DNA from: Actinoplanes subtropicus
GTDB taxonomy: Bacteria; Actinomycetota; Actinomycetes; Mycobacteriales; Micromonosporaceae
Assembly (NCBI RefSeq): GCF_000721705.1
Contig: NZ_JOJL01000031.1
Location: 1 to 64,000 of the forward strand
DNA length: 64,000 nucleotides
Direction of reading: 5' to 3'
The notes under the pieces were generated by a model. It saw only the letters and a program-made list of their open reading frames with translations, ran no database searches and had not been told where the DNA came from. Below are positions 35,569 to 44,090 of the stretch, piece after piece; the first letter of the stretch is position 1, and each line of letters starts with the position of its first letter. The translations under genes and the position numbers were made by a program.

Positions 35569-35600
35569 CGGGCGGCCGGCTTTTGGCGGCCGCCCGTTTT
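35569..35600 (+). terminator. Terminator between fliF and fliG
   Basis: CGGGCGGCCG (35569-35578) and CGGCCGCCCG (35587-35596) pair perfectly, followed by TTTT. It separates fliF from fliG, genes that are usually co-transcribed. A TAAGAT at about 35616-35621 could be a -10 for fliG, but no good -35 or FliA-type match is seen. Confidence 0.8.
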
Positions 35601-35652
35601 GCTGCGTTATGCGGATTAAGATGGGTTCAGGCCGGGGCTGAGGGAGTACGCG

Positions 35653-36678
35653 TTGACCACACCGCAACTCACCACGCTGTCGATGACGGGCGTGCGCAAG
35701 GCAGCGATCATGCTGGTGCAGTTCGGCAAGGAACAGTCCGCGCAGGTTCTGGCCAACATGTCCGAGAAAGAGGTCGAGATGATCTCGGCCGAGATCGCGC
35801 GGCTGGGCAAGCTCGACCCGATCGTCGTCGACGACGTGCTCGACGAGTTCTACGCGATGGCCACCACCCGGTACGCCGGGTCGGGCGGCATGGACTACGC
35901 CCGCGAGCTGCTCGAGGCCTCCCTCGGCAAGGAGCGCGCGGCGCTGATCCTGGACCGCCTCGAAGCCTCGATGAACGACATCCCGTTCAACTTCCTCAGC
36001 CACGCCGACCCCCGGCAGCTGCTCTCGTACGTGCAGTACGAGCACCCGCAGACGATCGCGCTGGTCCTCGCGCACATCCCGGCGGCGCTCGCCTCGTCGA
36101 TCCTGGCCGGCCTGTCGCTGGAGGTGCAGACCGAGGTCGCGCACCGGATCGCGGTGATGGACCGCACCTCGCCGGAGATCATCCGCCAGGTCGAGGCCGC
36201 GCTGCAGCGCAAGCTCTCCACCGTGCTGCAGCCGGACGAGCTCTCCACGGTCGGCGGCCTGCAACCGCTCGTGGAGATCATCAACCGCGCCGACCGGACC
36301 ACCGAGCGGCTCATCCTGGAGGCCCTGGACGCCCGCAGCCCCGAGCTGGCCGAGGAGATCCGGCGCCGGATGTTCATGTTCGAGGACATCGTCAACCTCG
36401 AGGACCGCGCCGTGCAGCTGGTGCTGCGGCAGGTCGAGCCGGCCGACCTGGCCACCGCGCTCAAGGGCGTGCCGGAGACGGTACGCGACAAGGTAACCCG
36501 GAACCTGTCCGAGCGCGGCCGGGAGAACCTGCTCGAGGAGATCGACCTGCTCGGCCCGGTCAAGGTCAAGATGGTCGAGGAGGCCCAGGCCAAGATCGTC
36601 AGTGTGATCCGCTCGCTCGAGGACTCCGGCCAGATCGAGGTCCAGCGCGGCGGCGAGGCCGATGAGCTCATCGCCTGA
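35653..36678 (+). CDS. fliG: Flagellar motor switch protein FliG
   Basis: Rotor protein that takes torque from MotA, 341 residues. N-terminal domain: GVRKAAIMLVQFGKEQSAQV. Middle domain includes the EHPQ motif in QYEHPQTIALVLAHIPAALA. The C-terminal torque helix contains LVLRQVEPADLATALKGVPE and RENLLEEIDLLGPVKVKMVE. The TTG start has GAGGGAG ahead. It overlaps fliH by 17 nt. Confidence 0.96.
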   Translation: MTTPQLTTLSMTGVRKAAIMLVQFGKEQSAQVLANMSEKEVEMISAEIARLGKLDPIVVDDVLDEFYAMATTRYAGSGGMDYARELLEASLGKERAALILDRLEASMNDIPFNFLSHADPRQLLSYVQYEHPQTIALVLAHIPAALASSILAGLSLEVQTEVAHRIAVMDRTSPEIIRQVEAALQRKLSTVLQPDELSTVGGLQPLVEIINRADRTTERLILEALDARSPELAEEIRRRMFMFEDIVNLEDRAVQLVLRQVEPADLATALKGVPETVRDKVTRNLSERGRENLLEEIDLLGPVKVKMVEEAQAKIVSVIRSLEDSGQIEVQRGGEADELIA

Positions 36679-37342
36679 CCCGCGCAACCCGGTGATCCGG
36701 GGCGCGGTCGCGGAGAGTGCGGCCGCCGCGAACTTCGCCAAGAACCTCGGTCCGGAGACGCCGGCGGAGACCGCGGAGAACCTCGAGCGGGCCCTGGAGC
36801 AGGCCCGCACGACCGGGTACGCCGAGGGCTGGGCCCAGGGCCAGCGGGAGTCGGCGGTGGCCGCCGAGGAGGCCGCCACCCGGGCCCGGATCGCCGAGCA
36901 GGCCCACGACCAGCGCCGGGCGGCCGCGCTCGCGCAGGCGGTCAACGCGCTCGGCCGGGCGGTCACCGCGCTCGAGAGCCAGCTCATGCCGACCTTCACC
37001 GAGCTGCAGGAGGTGCTGCTCGCGCACGCCTTCGAGCTGGCCGAGGCGATCGTCGGACGGTCGCTGGACGACCCGCAACGGCGTACCGCGGACGCGTTGC
37101 GCCGGGCCATGGCCGCCGCCCCGGAATCCGGCCCGCTGGTGGTCAGCCTCAGCCTCGAGGACTACCAGACGCTGGTCGGCACGGACGGCGCCGACGACTT
37201 CGACTACGAGGGACGCCACGTCAGCCTGCGCCCGAACGCCGAGCTGCGCCCGGGCGACGCGACCGTCGACAGCGGCATGGCCTCGGTGGACGCCACGATC
37301 GCGGCCGCGGTGGCCCGCGCCCGGGAGGCACTACGCTTATGA
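36662..37342 (+). CDS. fliH: Flagellar assembly protein FliH
   Basis: Regulates the export ATPase FliI and docks it to FliN. The 226-residue protein has an Ala/Glu-rich coiled-coil N-terminal half (EGWAQGQRESAVAAEEAATR). The conserved C-terminal part is VLLAHAFELAEAIVGRSLDD and ELRPGDATVDSGMASVDATI. It overlaps fliG and fliI. Confidence 0.9.
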   Translation: MSSSPDPRNPVIRGAVAESAAAANFAKNLGPETPAETAENLERALEQARTTGYAEGWAQGQRESAVAAEEAATRARIAEQAHDQRRAAALAQAVNALGRAVTALESQLMPTFTELQEVLLAHAFELAEAIVGRSLDDPQRRTADALRRAMAAAPESGPLVVSLSLEDYQTLVGTDGADDFDYEGRHVSLRPNAELRPGDATVDSGMASVDATIAAAVARAREALRL

Positions 37343-38646
37343 CCGATTTGTTCCGTCACCGGATGGAAGCGGCGGTGAAAGCGGCGCAGCCGCTCGCGCG
37401 CGGCAAGGTGACCGGCGCGGTGGGCCTGCGGGTGACCGTGAGCGGGCTCGAGGCGCGGGTCGGCGAGCTGGTGCGGATGGGCGACGGCCCGGAGGCGGTG
37501 TTCGCCGAGGTGGCCGCGATCGACGGGGAGAAGCTCTCCTGCCTGCCGCTCGGCCCGCTCGCCGGCATCGGCGCCGGCACCCCGGTGACCAGCACCGGCG
37601 GGCCGCTGCGGGTGCCGGTCGGCCCGGACCTGCGCGGCCGGATCCTGGACGGCCTCGGCCGGCCGATGGACGGCGGGCCGCCGCTGCGCGGCGAGCAGGT
37701 CGGCATCGAGGCGGCGCCGCCGTCGGCGATGGAGCGGCAGCTGGTCGACGCGCCGATGCCGCTGGGCGTACGGGTGCTGGACACGCTCGTGCCGTGCGGC
37801 CGGGGCCAGCGGATCGGCATCTTCGCCGGCTCCGGCGTCGGCAAGTCCAGCCTGCTCAGCATGATCACCCGAGGCACCTCGGCCGAGGTCAACGTGGTCG
37901 CCCTGGTCGGCGAGCGGGGCCGGGAGGTGCGCGAGTTCATCGAGCACGACCTGGGCCCGGAGGGGCTGGCCCGCTCGGTGGTGGTGATCGCCACCTCGGA
38001 CGCGGCGCCGCTGGTCCGGCTGCGGGCCGGCGCGGTCGCCACCCGGATCGCCGAGTACTACCGGGACGAGGGCGCCGACGTGCTGCTGCTGATGGACAGC
38101 GTGACCCGGGCGGCCATGGCGCAGCGTGAGGTCGGCCTGTCGGTCGGCGAGCCGCCGGCCACCCGCGGGTATCCGCCGTCGGTCTTCGCCATGCTCGCCT
38201 CGCTGCTGGAGCGGGCCGGGCCGGGCGCCCGGGGCAGCATCACCGGCCTCTACACCGTGCTGGTCGAGGGCGACGACCACAACGAACCGATCGCCGACGC
38301 GGCCCGCTCGATCCTCGACGGCCACATCGTGCTGGACCGGAAGCTGGCCACCGCCGGCCACTTCCCGGCCGTGCAGGCGCTCGACTCGATCTCCCGGGTG
38401 GCCAACCGGATCACCACGCCCCAGCAGCGGGCGGACGCGACCGAGCTGCGCCGCCTGATGGCCGCCCATCGCGAGGTACGCGAGCTGGTCGAGATCGGCG
38501 CCTACGTCCCTGGCACCAACCCGGACGCCGACCGCGCCAACGCCATCTGGCCGCACATCACCGCCTTCCTCCGCCAGAACCTCGACGAGCGGGTCACCCC
38601 GGAACAGGCCTGGGCCGCCCTGCACGCCATCGCCAACGCGACCTGA
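37339..38646 (+). CDS. fliI: Flagellum-specific export ATPase FliI
   Basis: Hexameric ATPase of the flagellar type III export apparatus, 435 residues. Walker A is IGIFAGSGVGKSSLLSMITR; Walker B is VLLLMDSVTRAAMAQREVGL. Further family blocks: GERGREVREFIEHDLG and RGYPPSVFAMLASLLERAG. The start overlaps the fliH stop by 4 nt. It ends the fliG-H-I unit before a new promoter. Confidence 0.97.
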   Translation: MTDLFRHRMEAAVKAAQPLARGKVTGAVGLRVTVSGLEARVGELVRMGDGPEAVFAEVAAIDGEKLSCLPLGPLAGIGAGTPVTSTGGPLRVPVGPDLRGRILDGLGRPMDGGPPLRGEQVGIEAAPPSAMERQLVDAPMPLGVRVLDTLVPCGRGQRIGIFAGSGVGKSSLLSMITRGTSAEVNVVALVGERGREVREFIEHDLGPEGLARSVVVIATSDAAPLVRLRAGAVATRIAEYYRDEGADVLLLMDSVTRAAMAQREVGLSVGEPPATRGYPPSVFAMLASLLERAGPGARGSITGLYTVLVEGDDHNEPIADAARSILDGHIVLDRKLATAGHFPAVQALDSISRVANRITTPQQRADATELRRLMAAHREVRELVEIGAYVPGTNPDADRANAIWPHITAFLRQNLDERVTPEQAWAALHAIANAT

Positions 38647-38687
38647 ACATCTCCTCCGGTGCAGGTCGGGTGCAGTGTCTCGGCGGA

Positions 38688-38715
38688 CTCAGCGATCGGG
38701 GGCGGGGGCCGAACC
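38688..38715 (+). promoter_or_regulatory. FliA/WhiG-type promoter of fliJ
   Basis: CTCA (38688-38691), 16 nt, GCCGAACC (38708-38715), about 50 nt before the fliJ TTG. A weak 11-bp direct repeat (GCAGGTC, GCAGTGT at 38661 and 38672) lies upstream with a 9-nt gap. Confidence 0.65.
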
Positions 38716-38764
38716 GGTCATGTGAGGGAAGGCTCCGCCCGCCCGCGCTAGGAGGCAGAAAACC

Positions 38765-39217
38765 TTGAACCGCCTGTTCCGACTCGGCCCCGTGCTCCGC
38801 GCCCGCAAAGCGCAGGAGGACGCCGCCCTGGGCACGCTGAACCAAGCACGCGCCGACGTCGTCGAGGCCCGGGCCCTGGCCAAGCGCCGCCACCTGGACC
38901 TGGTCGGCGCCGAGGCGCCGACCGAGGGCACCGCCCGGGCCATGGTCGCCTCGCTGGTCGCCCGGCAGTCGCTGGCCGCCAGCCTGTTCGGCGCGCAGCG
39001 CATGGTCGCGGACGCCGAGGAGGTCGAGCGCGAGCGGCTCGCCGTGCTGGCCGACGCGGCCAAGCGCCGGCGTGCGGTCGAGCTGATGGCCGAGCGGCAC
39101 GCGGAACTGGTGCGCGCCCATGACCTCAAGGTCGACCAGGCCGCCCTCGACGAACTGACGATCACCTCGAAGGCCCGGAACATGGCCCGCAGCCTCACCG
39201 AAGGGAGTCCCGCGTGA
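38765..39217 (+). CDS. fliJ: Flagellar export protein FliJ
   Basis: Coiled-coil stalk of the export ATPase, 150 residues. It starts at a TTG with AGGAGG 9 nt ahead. It has RLGPVLRARKAQEDAALGTL, then long Ala/Arg/Glu/Leu-rich helices through to ELVRAHDLKVDQAALDELTI. It overlaps the next gene by four bases (GTGA). Confidence 0.85.
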   Translation: MNRLFRLGPVLRARKAQEDAALGTLNQARADVVEARALAKRRHLDLVGAEAPTEGTARAMVASLVARQSLAASLFGAQRMVADAEEVERERLAVLADAAKRRRAVELMAERHAELVRAHDLKVDQAALDELTITSKARNMARSLTEGSPA

Positions 39218-40230
39218 CTCTGATGGGCGTATCCGGAGTGCTCTCCCGGATCCAGGACATCCAGAGCCAGTTCAACCCCGGCGCGATCAACCCGGACGGC
39301 AGCACGGTCGTCCCCGGCACGGTCACCATGTCCGGCGGCGGTGGCGGCGACTCGGACTTCGCGTCGCTGCTCGACAACGCGAACGGCGGCGCGTCGTCGA
39401 CGACCGGTGCGAACGGCAGCGTCACCGGCGACGCCGTGGTCTCGGACGCCAAGAAGTACCTCGGCATCCCGTACGTCTTCGGCAGCACCGACCCCGGCAA
39501 GGGCCTGGACTGCTCGTCCCTGGTCCAGCGCGCCTACGCCGACCTCGGCATCCAGCTGCCGCGCAACTCGTGGGAGCAGGCCAAGGCCGGTCAGCCGGTG
39601 GCGAGCCTGGCCGACGCGAAGCCGGGCGACATCCTCGCCTTCGGCTCGCCGGTCCACCACGTCGGGATCTACCTCGGCGACAACCAGATGATCGCGGCGC
39701 CGCACACCGGTGACCACGTCAAGATCCAGAAGGTGTACGAGCAGCCGGCCGCGATCCGCCGGGTGGTGACCGACGCCGCCGCGGTCGCCGCCCAGAACCT
39801 GGCAGCGGTCCGGCCGGCCGTGCTTCAGGGCACCGGTGGGCTGGCCGGCGTGCCGTACGGCGATCTGTTCGTGAAGGCCGGCACCAAGTACGGCGTCTCG
39901 CCGAAGCTGCTCGCCGCGGTCGCCAAGGTCGAGTCCGGCTACGACCCGCACGCGGTCAGCGGCGTCGGCGCCCGCGGCCTGATGCAGCTCATGCCGTCGA
40001 CCGCCAAGGGCCTCGGGGTGGACGACGCGTTCGACCCCGAGCAGGCGATCCTCGGCGGGGCCAAGCTGCTCGCCCACAACCTGCGCGAGTTCAAGTCGCT
40101 GCCGCTGGCGCTGGCCGCCTACAACGCGGGCGGCGGCGCCGTGAAGAAGTACGGCGGCATCCCGCCGTTCGCCGAGACGCAGGCGTATGTGCCGAAGGTC
40201 CAGCGGGCCCTGGCCGCCCTGGGCGGCTGA
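39214..40230 (+). CDS. Peptidoglycan hydrolase: NlpC/P60 fused to lytic transglycosylase (SLT)
   Basis: Predicted wall-opening enzyme for rod passage, functionally like FlgJ. The 338 residues start at GTG 39214. Residues ~75-190 are NlpC/P60: catalytic Cys in KGLDCSSLVQRAYADLG and His in FGSPVHHVGIYLGD. Residues ~225-335 are an SLT transglycosylase: catalytic Glu in LAAVAKVESGYDPHAVSG, then ARGLMQLMPSTAKGLG and PLALAAYNAGGGAVKKYGG. There is no Sec signal peptide; the N-terminus (VSGVLSRIQDIQSQFNPG) is polar. Placement between fliJ and fliK makes export by the flagellar apparatus likely. Confidence 0.88.
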   Translation: MTLMGVSGVLSRIQDIQSQFNPGAINPDGSTVVPGTVTMSGGGGGDSDFASLLDNANGGASSTTGANGSVTGDAVVSDAKKYLGIPYVFGSTDPGKGLDCSSLVQRAYADLGIQLPRNSWEQAKAGQPVASLADAKPGDILAFGSPVHHVGIYLGDNQMIAAPHTGDHVKIQKVYEQPAAIRRVVTDAAAVAAQNLAAVRPAVLQGTGGLAGVPYGDLFVKAGTKYGVSPKLLAAVAKVESGYDPHAVSGVGARGLMQLMPSTAKGLGVDDAFDPEQAILGGAKLLAHNLREFKSLPLALAAYNAGGGAVKKYGGIPPFAETQAYVPKVQRALAALGG

Positions 40231-40234
40231 TCCG

Positions 40235-40281
40235 CCGTTCTCCAAGACTGAACACGACCGACCTCCGTTCTCCACGACTGA
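40235..40281 (+). repeat. 30-bp-period direct repeat before fliK
   Basis: CCGTTCTCCAAGACTGA (40235-40251) and CCGTTCTCCACGACTGA (40265-40281), 16 of 17 identical. They fill the 63-nt gap between the hydrolase gene and fliK; the second copy ends at the ribosome site. Confidence 0.8.
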
Positions 40282-40293
40282 CAGGAGATCCGC

Positions 40294-42252
40294 ATGAAGA
40301 TGCCGAGTTCCGTGACGGGACCGGACCGGGCGAGCGGAACCGACACCGGGCGCCGGACCACCGGCCGGCGTGGGGACGGGGGCGACGACTTCGGCTCGGC
40401 TCTCTCGGCCGAGCTCAGCCGTCCCGGACGCGACGACGACCCGGCCGCCGCGACCAGGGCCGCCGACGCCCGGGCCGCCGACGCCCGGGCCGCGGATGCC
40501 CGGGCCACCGACGCGAAGGCCGCCGACGCGAAGGTGGCGAGCAAGGTCGCGGCGGATCGAGCCGCCGCCGACCGGGCCGCTGCGCACCGCGCCGCCGACC
40601 GCACCGCGATGCAGCGGGACGCCGACCGGGCCGCGGCCGACGACCGGGCCGACGAGGCCCGGGCGGATGAGGCGCGAGCCAACGAGACCCAGGACGACGA
40701 CCGCGCGACCGCCGACAGCCGCCGGGTCGCCGACCAGGACGGCGCCGACCAGGCGGGGGACGACGAGGTGCGCGCCGACCGGGCCAAGGACGCCGCGCGC
40801 GAGCGGTCCGAGGCGGCCGAGGCCAAGGACGACACCGGCCCGGCCGACGCGACCGAGGGCAAGGTCAAGGACAAGGACAAGACCAAGGACGACAAGGACG
40901 GGAAGAAGGCCGGCAAGAAGGACACCAAGATCACCGGCGGCGAGACCGCGACGCCGGGCCAGTCCGGGCAGCCCGCCGCGGTGGCGTTGCCGGTTGCCAC
41001 CGCCACGGCTGCGACCTCGACCGAGAAGCCGAAGGCGGAGACGGAGACGGAGACGTCGAAGACAGCGACCCCGAAAGCGGCAGCCAAGTCGATCACCGGA
41101 GTGGCGCCGGCGGCCGGCCCTGCGGTCACCGCGCCCGCTGCCGCGACGCCGGGGACGGCTGGTACGCCGGCAGCGCCGGGCCAGCCGGTCGCTCCGAGCA
41201 CCGCCACTCCGGCCGGCCCGGGCGCGAACGCGGTCGCCGCCACGGCGGCGCCCACCGGCCCGGTCGCCCGCGACGCTGCCGGCAAGCCGGTGGCGGCGAC
41301 CAAGGCCGAAGCGGCCAAGGCGGAAGCGGCCAAGACCGAGGCGCCGGCCACCGAGGCGAAGCCCGCGCAGCCGCCGGCCACCACGCCGGTGACCAAGCCC
41401 GCCCCGGCCGCCGCGGCAACCACGCCCGGCCCGGCGAAGACCACACCGGCGACCGACCCGGCCGCCCAGCCGAAGACCACGCCCGCCGCGCCGGACGCCA
41501 AGCCGGCCACGCCCGACGCCGGCCAGGCGCCGGTGGCGACGGTCGCGCCGGTGGCGACGGCCGCGACGGCCGCGACTGGCGCCGCCGACCAGCCCGCCCC
41601 GGCTCCGGCCGCCGCCCACCCGGCCACGCCGGACGCCACGACCCCGCCGCCGACCGGCCTGCCGCCGGCCCCGGCCGCCACCCCGGGGGTCGCGACCGAC
41701 GGGACGGCGACCCCCGGCGTACTCGGTCAGGCCGGTCTGGCCGGAGTCACCGGACCGCAACCCACCGCCCCGGCCACGCCCGCGGCCGGACCGGCCCCCG
41801 CCGCCACGATGGCCTCGCCGGCACCGCCGCCCGCCGCGCAGATGGCGATGCGGATCGCGCCGCTGCGGCTGGAACCGGACGGCGTGCACCGGCTGACCGT
41901 GCACCTGCACCCGGTCGACCTCGGCCCGGTGCAGGTAGTGGCCGAGGTGCGCAACGGGGACATCACCCTGCAGCTGACCGGCACCACCGATGCCGGCACC
42001 GACGCGCTGCGCGACGCGCTCGGCGACCTGCGCCAGGAACTCGCCGACGCGGGCTTCGCCAACTGCACGCTCGACCTGCGGCAGGGCAGCGCGCAGCAGG
42101 AGCGGGCCCGGCAGCAGTTCGCCGAGGCCGGGTACGCCTCCTCGGGCCGCCGCGACGCCGAGCCGACCGGTCCGGCCGCGCCGGCGACCGTCGAGCCCGG
42201 CCGCACGCTCGGCCGCACGCCGGGCAGCAGCCGGCTGGACATACACGCCTGA
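40294..42252 (+). CDS. fliK: Hook-length control protein FliK
   Basis: Molecular ruler and substrate-switch protein, 652 residues, long for the family. Residues ~45-170 are a charged Ala/Asp/Arg repeat (units such as RAADA and DRAAA). Residues ~190-510 are Ala/Pro/Thr-rich and low-complexity. The C-terminal Flg_hook domain is clear: LRLEPDGVHRLTVHLHPVDL, GPVQVVAEVRNGDITLQLTG and RDALGDLRQELADAGFANCT. An AGGAGA site precedes the ATG. Last gene of the fliJ unit. Confidence 0.9.
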   Translation: MKMPSSVTGPDRASGTDTGRRTTGRRGDGGDDFGSALSAELSRPGRDDDPAAATRAADARAADARAADARATDAKAADAKVASKVAADRAAADRAAAHRAADRTAMQRDADRAAADDRADEARADEARANETQDDDRATADSRRVADQDGADQAGDDEVRADRAKDAARERSEAAEAKDDTGPADATEGKVKDKDKTKDDKDGKKAGKKDTKITGGETATPGQSGQPAAVALPVATATAATSTEKPKAETETETSKTATPKAAAKSITGVAPAAGPAVTAPAAATPGTAGTPAAPGQPVAPSTATPAGPGANAVAATAAPTGPVARDAAGKPVAATKAEAAKAEAAKTEAPATEAKPAQPPATTPVTKPAPAAAATTPGPAKTTPATDPAAQPKTTPAAPDAKPATPDAGQAPVATVAPVATAATAATGAADQPAPAPAAAHPATPDATTPPPTGLPPAPAATPGVATDGTATPGVLGQAGLAGVTGPQPTAPATPAAGPAPAATMASPAPPPAAQMAMRIAPLRLEPDGVHRLTVHLHPVDLGPVQVVAEVRNGDITLQLTGTTDAGTDALRDALGDLRQELADAGFANCTLDLRQGSAQQERARQQFAEAGYASSGRRDAEPTGPAAPATVEPGRTLGRTPGSSRLDIHA

Positions 42253-42263
42253 CGAACGCACGG

Positions 42264-42298
42264 ACGCCGGTGGACATCTTCCCCATGTCCACCGGCGT
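42264..42298. terminator. Bidirectional terminator between fliK and orf83
   Basis: ACGCCGGTGGACAT (42264-42277) and ATGTCCACCGGCGT (42285-42298): a perfect 14-bp stem with a 7-nt loop between convergent units. Confidence 0.9.
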
Positions 42299-42309
42299 TC
42301 CGTCGTTTG

Positions 42310-42561
42310 TCAGGCGGGGTTCTCCACCTCGTGCACGTCCACCGGAGTGGGCGTGACGGCGGTGGCCTCCGGCCCGTCCTCCTCGGTCCGGCCGTAGCCG
42401 GCCGTCACGAACCGCAGCGCGGCCAGCAGCAGCGCCGCGATCGGCACCGCGATGATGAACCGGAGCAGCACCTGGGTGAGGTCCAGCTGTTCGAGCACGT
42501 AGCGGTACAGCGCGGGCGCGCTGATCACGAACGCGAAGAGCAGGACCGACGGCCGGATCAC
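42310..42561 (-). CDS. Small membrane protein coupled to the flhF-like gene (orf83)
   Basis: An 83-residue protein not recognised. Its GTG overlaps the TGA of the flhF-like gene (GTGA). Two membrane segments are likely: SVLLFAFVISAPALYRYV and FIIAVPIAALLLAALRFV. A polar tail follows. It has two helices like FliQ but not the FliQ signature (TQIxExTLxFxPK). It is the last gene of the fliM-to-flhF unit. Confidence 0.7.
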   Translation of the reverse strand: MIRPSVLLFAFVISAPALYRYVLEQLDLTQVLLRFIIAVPIAALLLAALRFVTAGYGRTEEDGPEATAVTPTPVDVHEVENPA

Positions 42562-44090
42562 TGTCGTACGCTGCGGGCCGGCCGCCGCGGCGGTGCTGAC
42601 ACCGGCATCACGTCGGTGGCGATCCGGGCGCAGAGCATCGCGGCCCAGACGTGCGGCGTGGCCGCCTTGCCGTCCAGCGAGTAGATCGGCAGGTCGAGCC
42701 CGAGCACCGAGGCCGGGTCGGCGGTGATGTCCACGCTGTGCACCACGAGCGCCTCGACCTCGCCGAGGGTCCGCAGGTGCCGGGCTGTGTCGGCGGTCTT
42801 GCGGGTGGCGTCCACGATCGCCCAGACCGCGGTGGCCCCGATCGCGTCGCACATCTCGTTGACCCACAGCGGGTCGGTGCCGCCGACCGGCGCGTCCATC
42901 ACCACGATCCACGCCTGGTCGGCGTTGTGCAGCTTCTCCGCCCGGGTCTCGGCCCCCTCGCGGGTGGAGATCAGCCGGGACGAGTGCAGGCCGGTGCCGG
43001 CCGTCGACTCGGCCGCGATCAGCAGGTGGTTCTCCGGCACGCCGATCTGGTCGAGCAGGTGCCGGCCGATGGTCACGCCGAGGCTGAGGTCCCCGGCCAG
43101 CACCAGGATCTCGCCCGGGCCGTCCGGGATGCCGGGCGCCGACGGGCGGGCCGCGAGCACGCTGAGCACGCCCGCGTACGTGTCCGCGCCGGTGATCTGC
43201 CGGGCCATCGGCTCCGGCATGCCGACCGACATGAGGTTGCGGACCACCGGCTCGTTGTCCGGGGCCGGCGCGGCGTGCGCCGGCGAGGTGGCCATCGGCT
43301 TCACCGCCGGCGCGGCCGGGGCCGGCGTGGTCGCCGCCCGCTCGGCCTCCGGCACGGCGATCGGCGCGTCCTCCTCGACCTCGACGTCCCCGGCCAGCCC
43401 GCCGATCCGCTCGGCCAGGCTGGGCATGCTCGCCTTCGGCGGCGTGTTCACCGGGGTTTCGGTGGCCGCGGCGGGACGGAACGGGCGGACCGTCGGGGTG
43501 TCCTCGCCGCGCAGTGGCGTCGAGGTCGGCGGCCGCGGCGGGTTCCGTTCGAAGCCGGGCTCGGTGTTGGTCTCCAGGCCCGCCATCAGCTCGGCGAACG
43601 CCGCGCTGGTGTCGCGGACCGCGGCGCCCCGGCTGAGGTCGACATCCGGGATCGCCTCCTCCGCCGGCCGGGGCTCGGCCGCGCGCGGTGGCTCGGCCGG
43701 CCGGGGCGCGGCGGCCGGCCGGGCCGGAGCCGCCGGGCGGGAGAACGTGGTTTCGCCGGGCCGCGCCGTGCCGAAGGTGGCAGGCGTGACCGTACGGGCC
43801 GGGCGGGCCGGCTCGTCCATCCGATCCTGGGTCTCGGCCCGCTCGAGCAGCCGCTCGAGGGTATGGCCGTTCTCCCCGGTCATCGTTCGTTTCGCCATGT
43901 CATTCCTGTCCTCGTTCGGGTCCGGAACCTCCACGGAGAGCTCGTAATGCTGCTTCGCGAAGAAGCCACCGACGCCGCCACTGCGGACCTTGTCGGCGGA
44001 GATGATCCGGACACCGGAGCCGTACTCATCGCGTACCTGAGCCAGCAAAGGCTCGATGGCCGGTCCCTCAAGCAGCACCCGCGTAGGCAC
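42558..44090 (-). CDS. FlhF-like protein with degenerate GTPase motifs
   Basis: A 510-residue protein in the flhF position after flhA. The N-terminal FlhF-type B domain is visible (VRDEYGSGVRIISADKVRSG, ELSVEVPDP). A ~230-residue Pro/Ala/Arg-rich linker follows, then an SRP-GTPase-like NG domain (~300-500). The P-loop reads LAGDLSLGVTIGRHLL: the expected Lys-Thr of GxxxxGKT is Val-Thr. The DTAGR site is VVMDAPVGGTD and the TKxD site is lost (AIVDATRKTAD). It probably does not bind GTP normally; a structural role in pole or site selection is inference. It starts at GTG 44090, inside flhA by 23 nt. Confidence 0.75.
   Translation of the reverse strand: MPTRVLLEGPAIEPLLAQVRDEYGSGVRIISADKVRSGGVGGFFAKQHYELSVEVPDPNEDRNDMAKRTMTGENGHTLERLLERAETQDRMDEPARPARTVTPATFGTARPGETTFSRPAAPARPAAAPRPAEPPRAAEPRPAEEAIPDVDLSRGAAVRDTSAAFAELMAGLETNTEPGFERNPPRPPTSTPLRGEDTPTVRPFRPAAATETPVNTPPKASMPSLAERIGGLAGDVEVEEDAPIAVPEAERAATTPAPAAPAVKPMATSPAHAAPAPDNEPVVRNLMSVGMPEPMARQITGADTYAGVLSVLAARPSAPGIPDGPGEILVLAGDLSLGVTIGRHLLDQIGVPENHLLIAAESTAGTGLHSSRLISTREGAETRAEKLHNADQAWIVVMDAPVGGTDPLWVNEMCDAIGATAVWAIVDATRKTADTARHLRTLGEVEALVVHSVDITADPASVLGLDLPIYSLDGKAATPHVWAAMLCARIATDVMPVSAPPRRPARSVRQ

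Noticed and set aside
38661..38678. TcrA-like box upstream of fliJ
   Set aside because: GCAGGTC and GCAGTGT share the 11-bp period but match poorly and leave a 9-nt rather than 7-nt gap to the -35.
38689..42261. A 1190-codon open frame on the minus strand opposite fliJ, the hydrolase gene and fliK
   Set aside because: Its composition is Arg/Gly/Leu repeats produced by high-GC third positions of the real genes on the other strand; it has no domain and covers three well-supported genes.
42310..42561. orf83 as the missing FliQ
   Set aside because: It has two hydrophobic helices but no TQIxExTLxFxPK-like signature and is not beside fliP or fliR. Kept as unknown.
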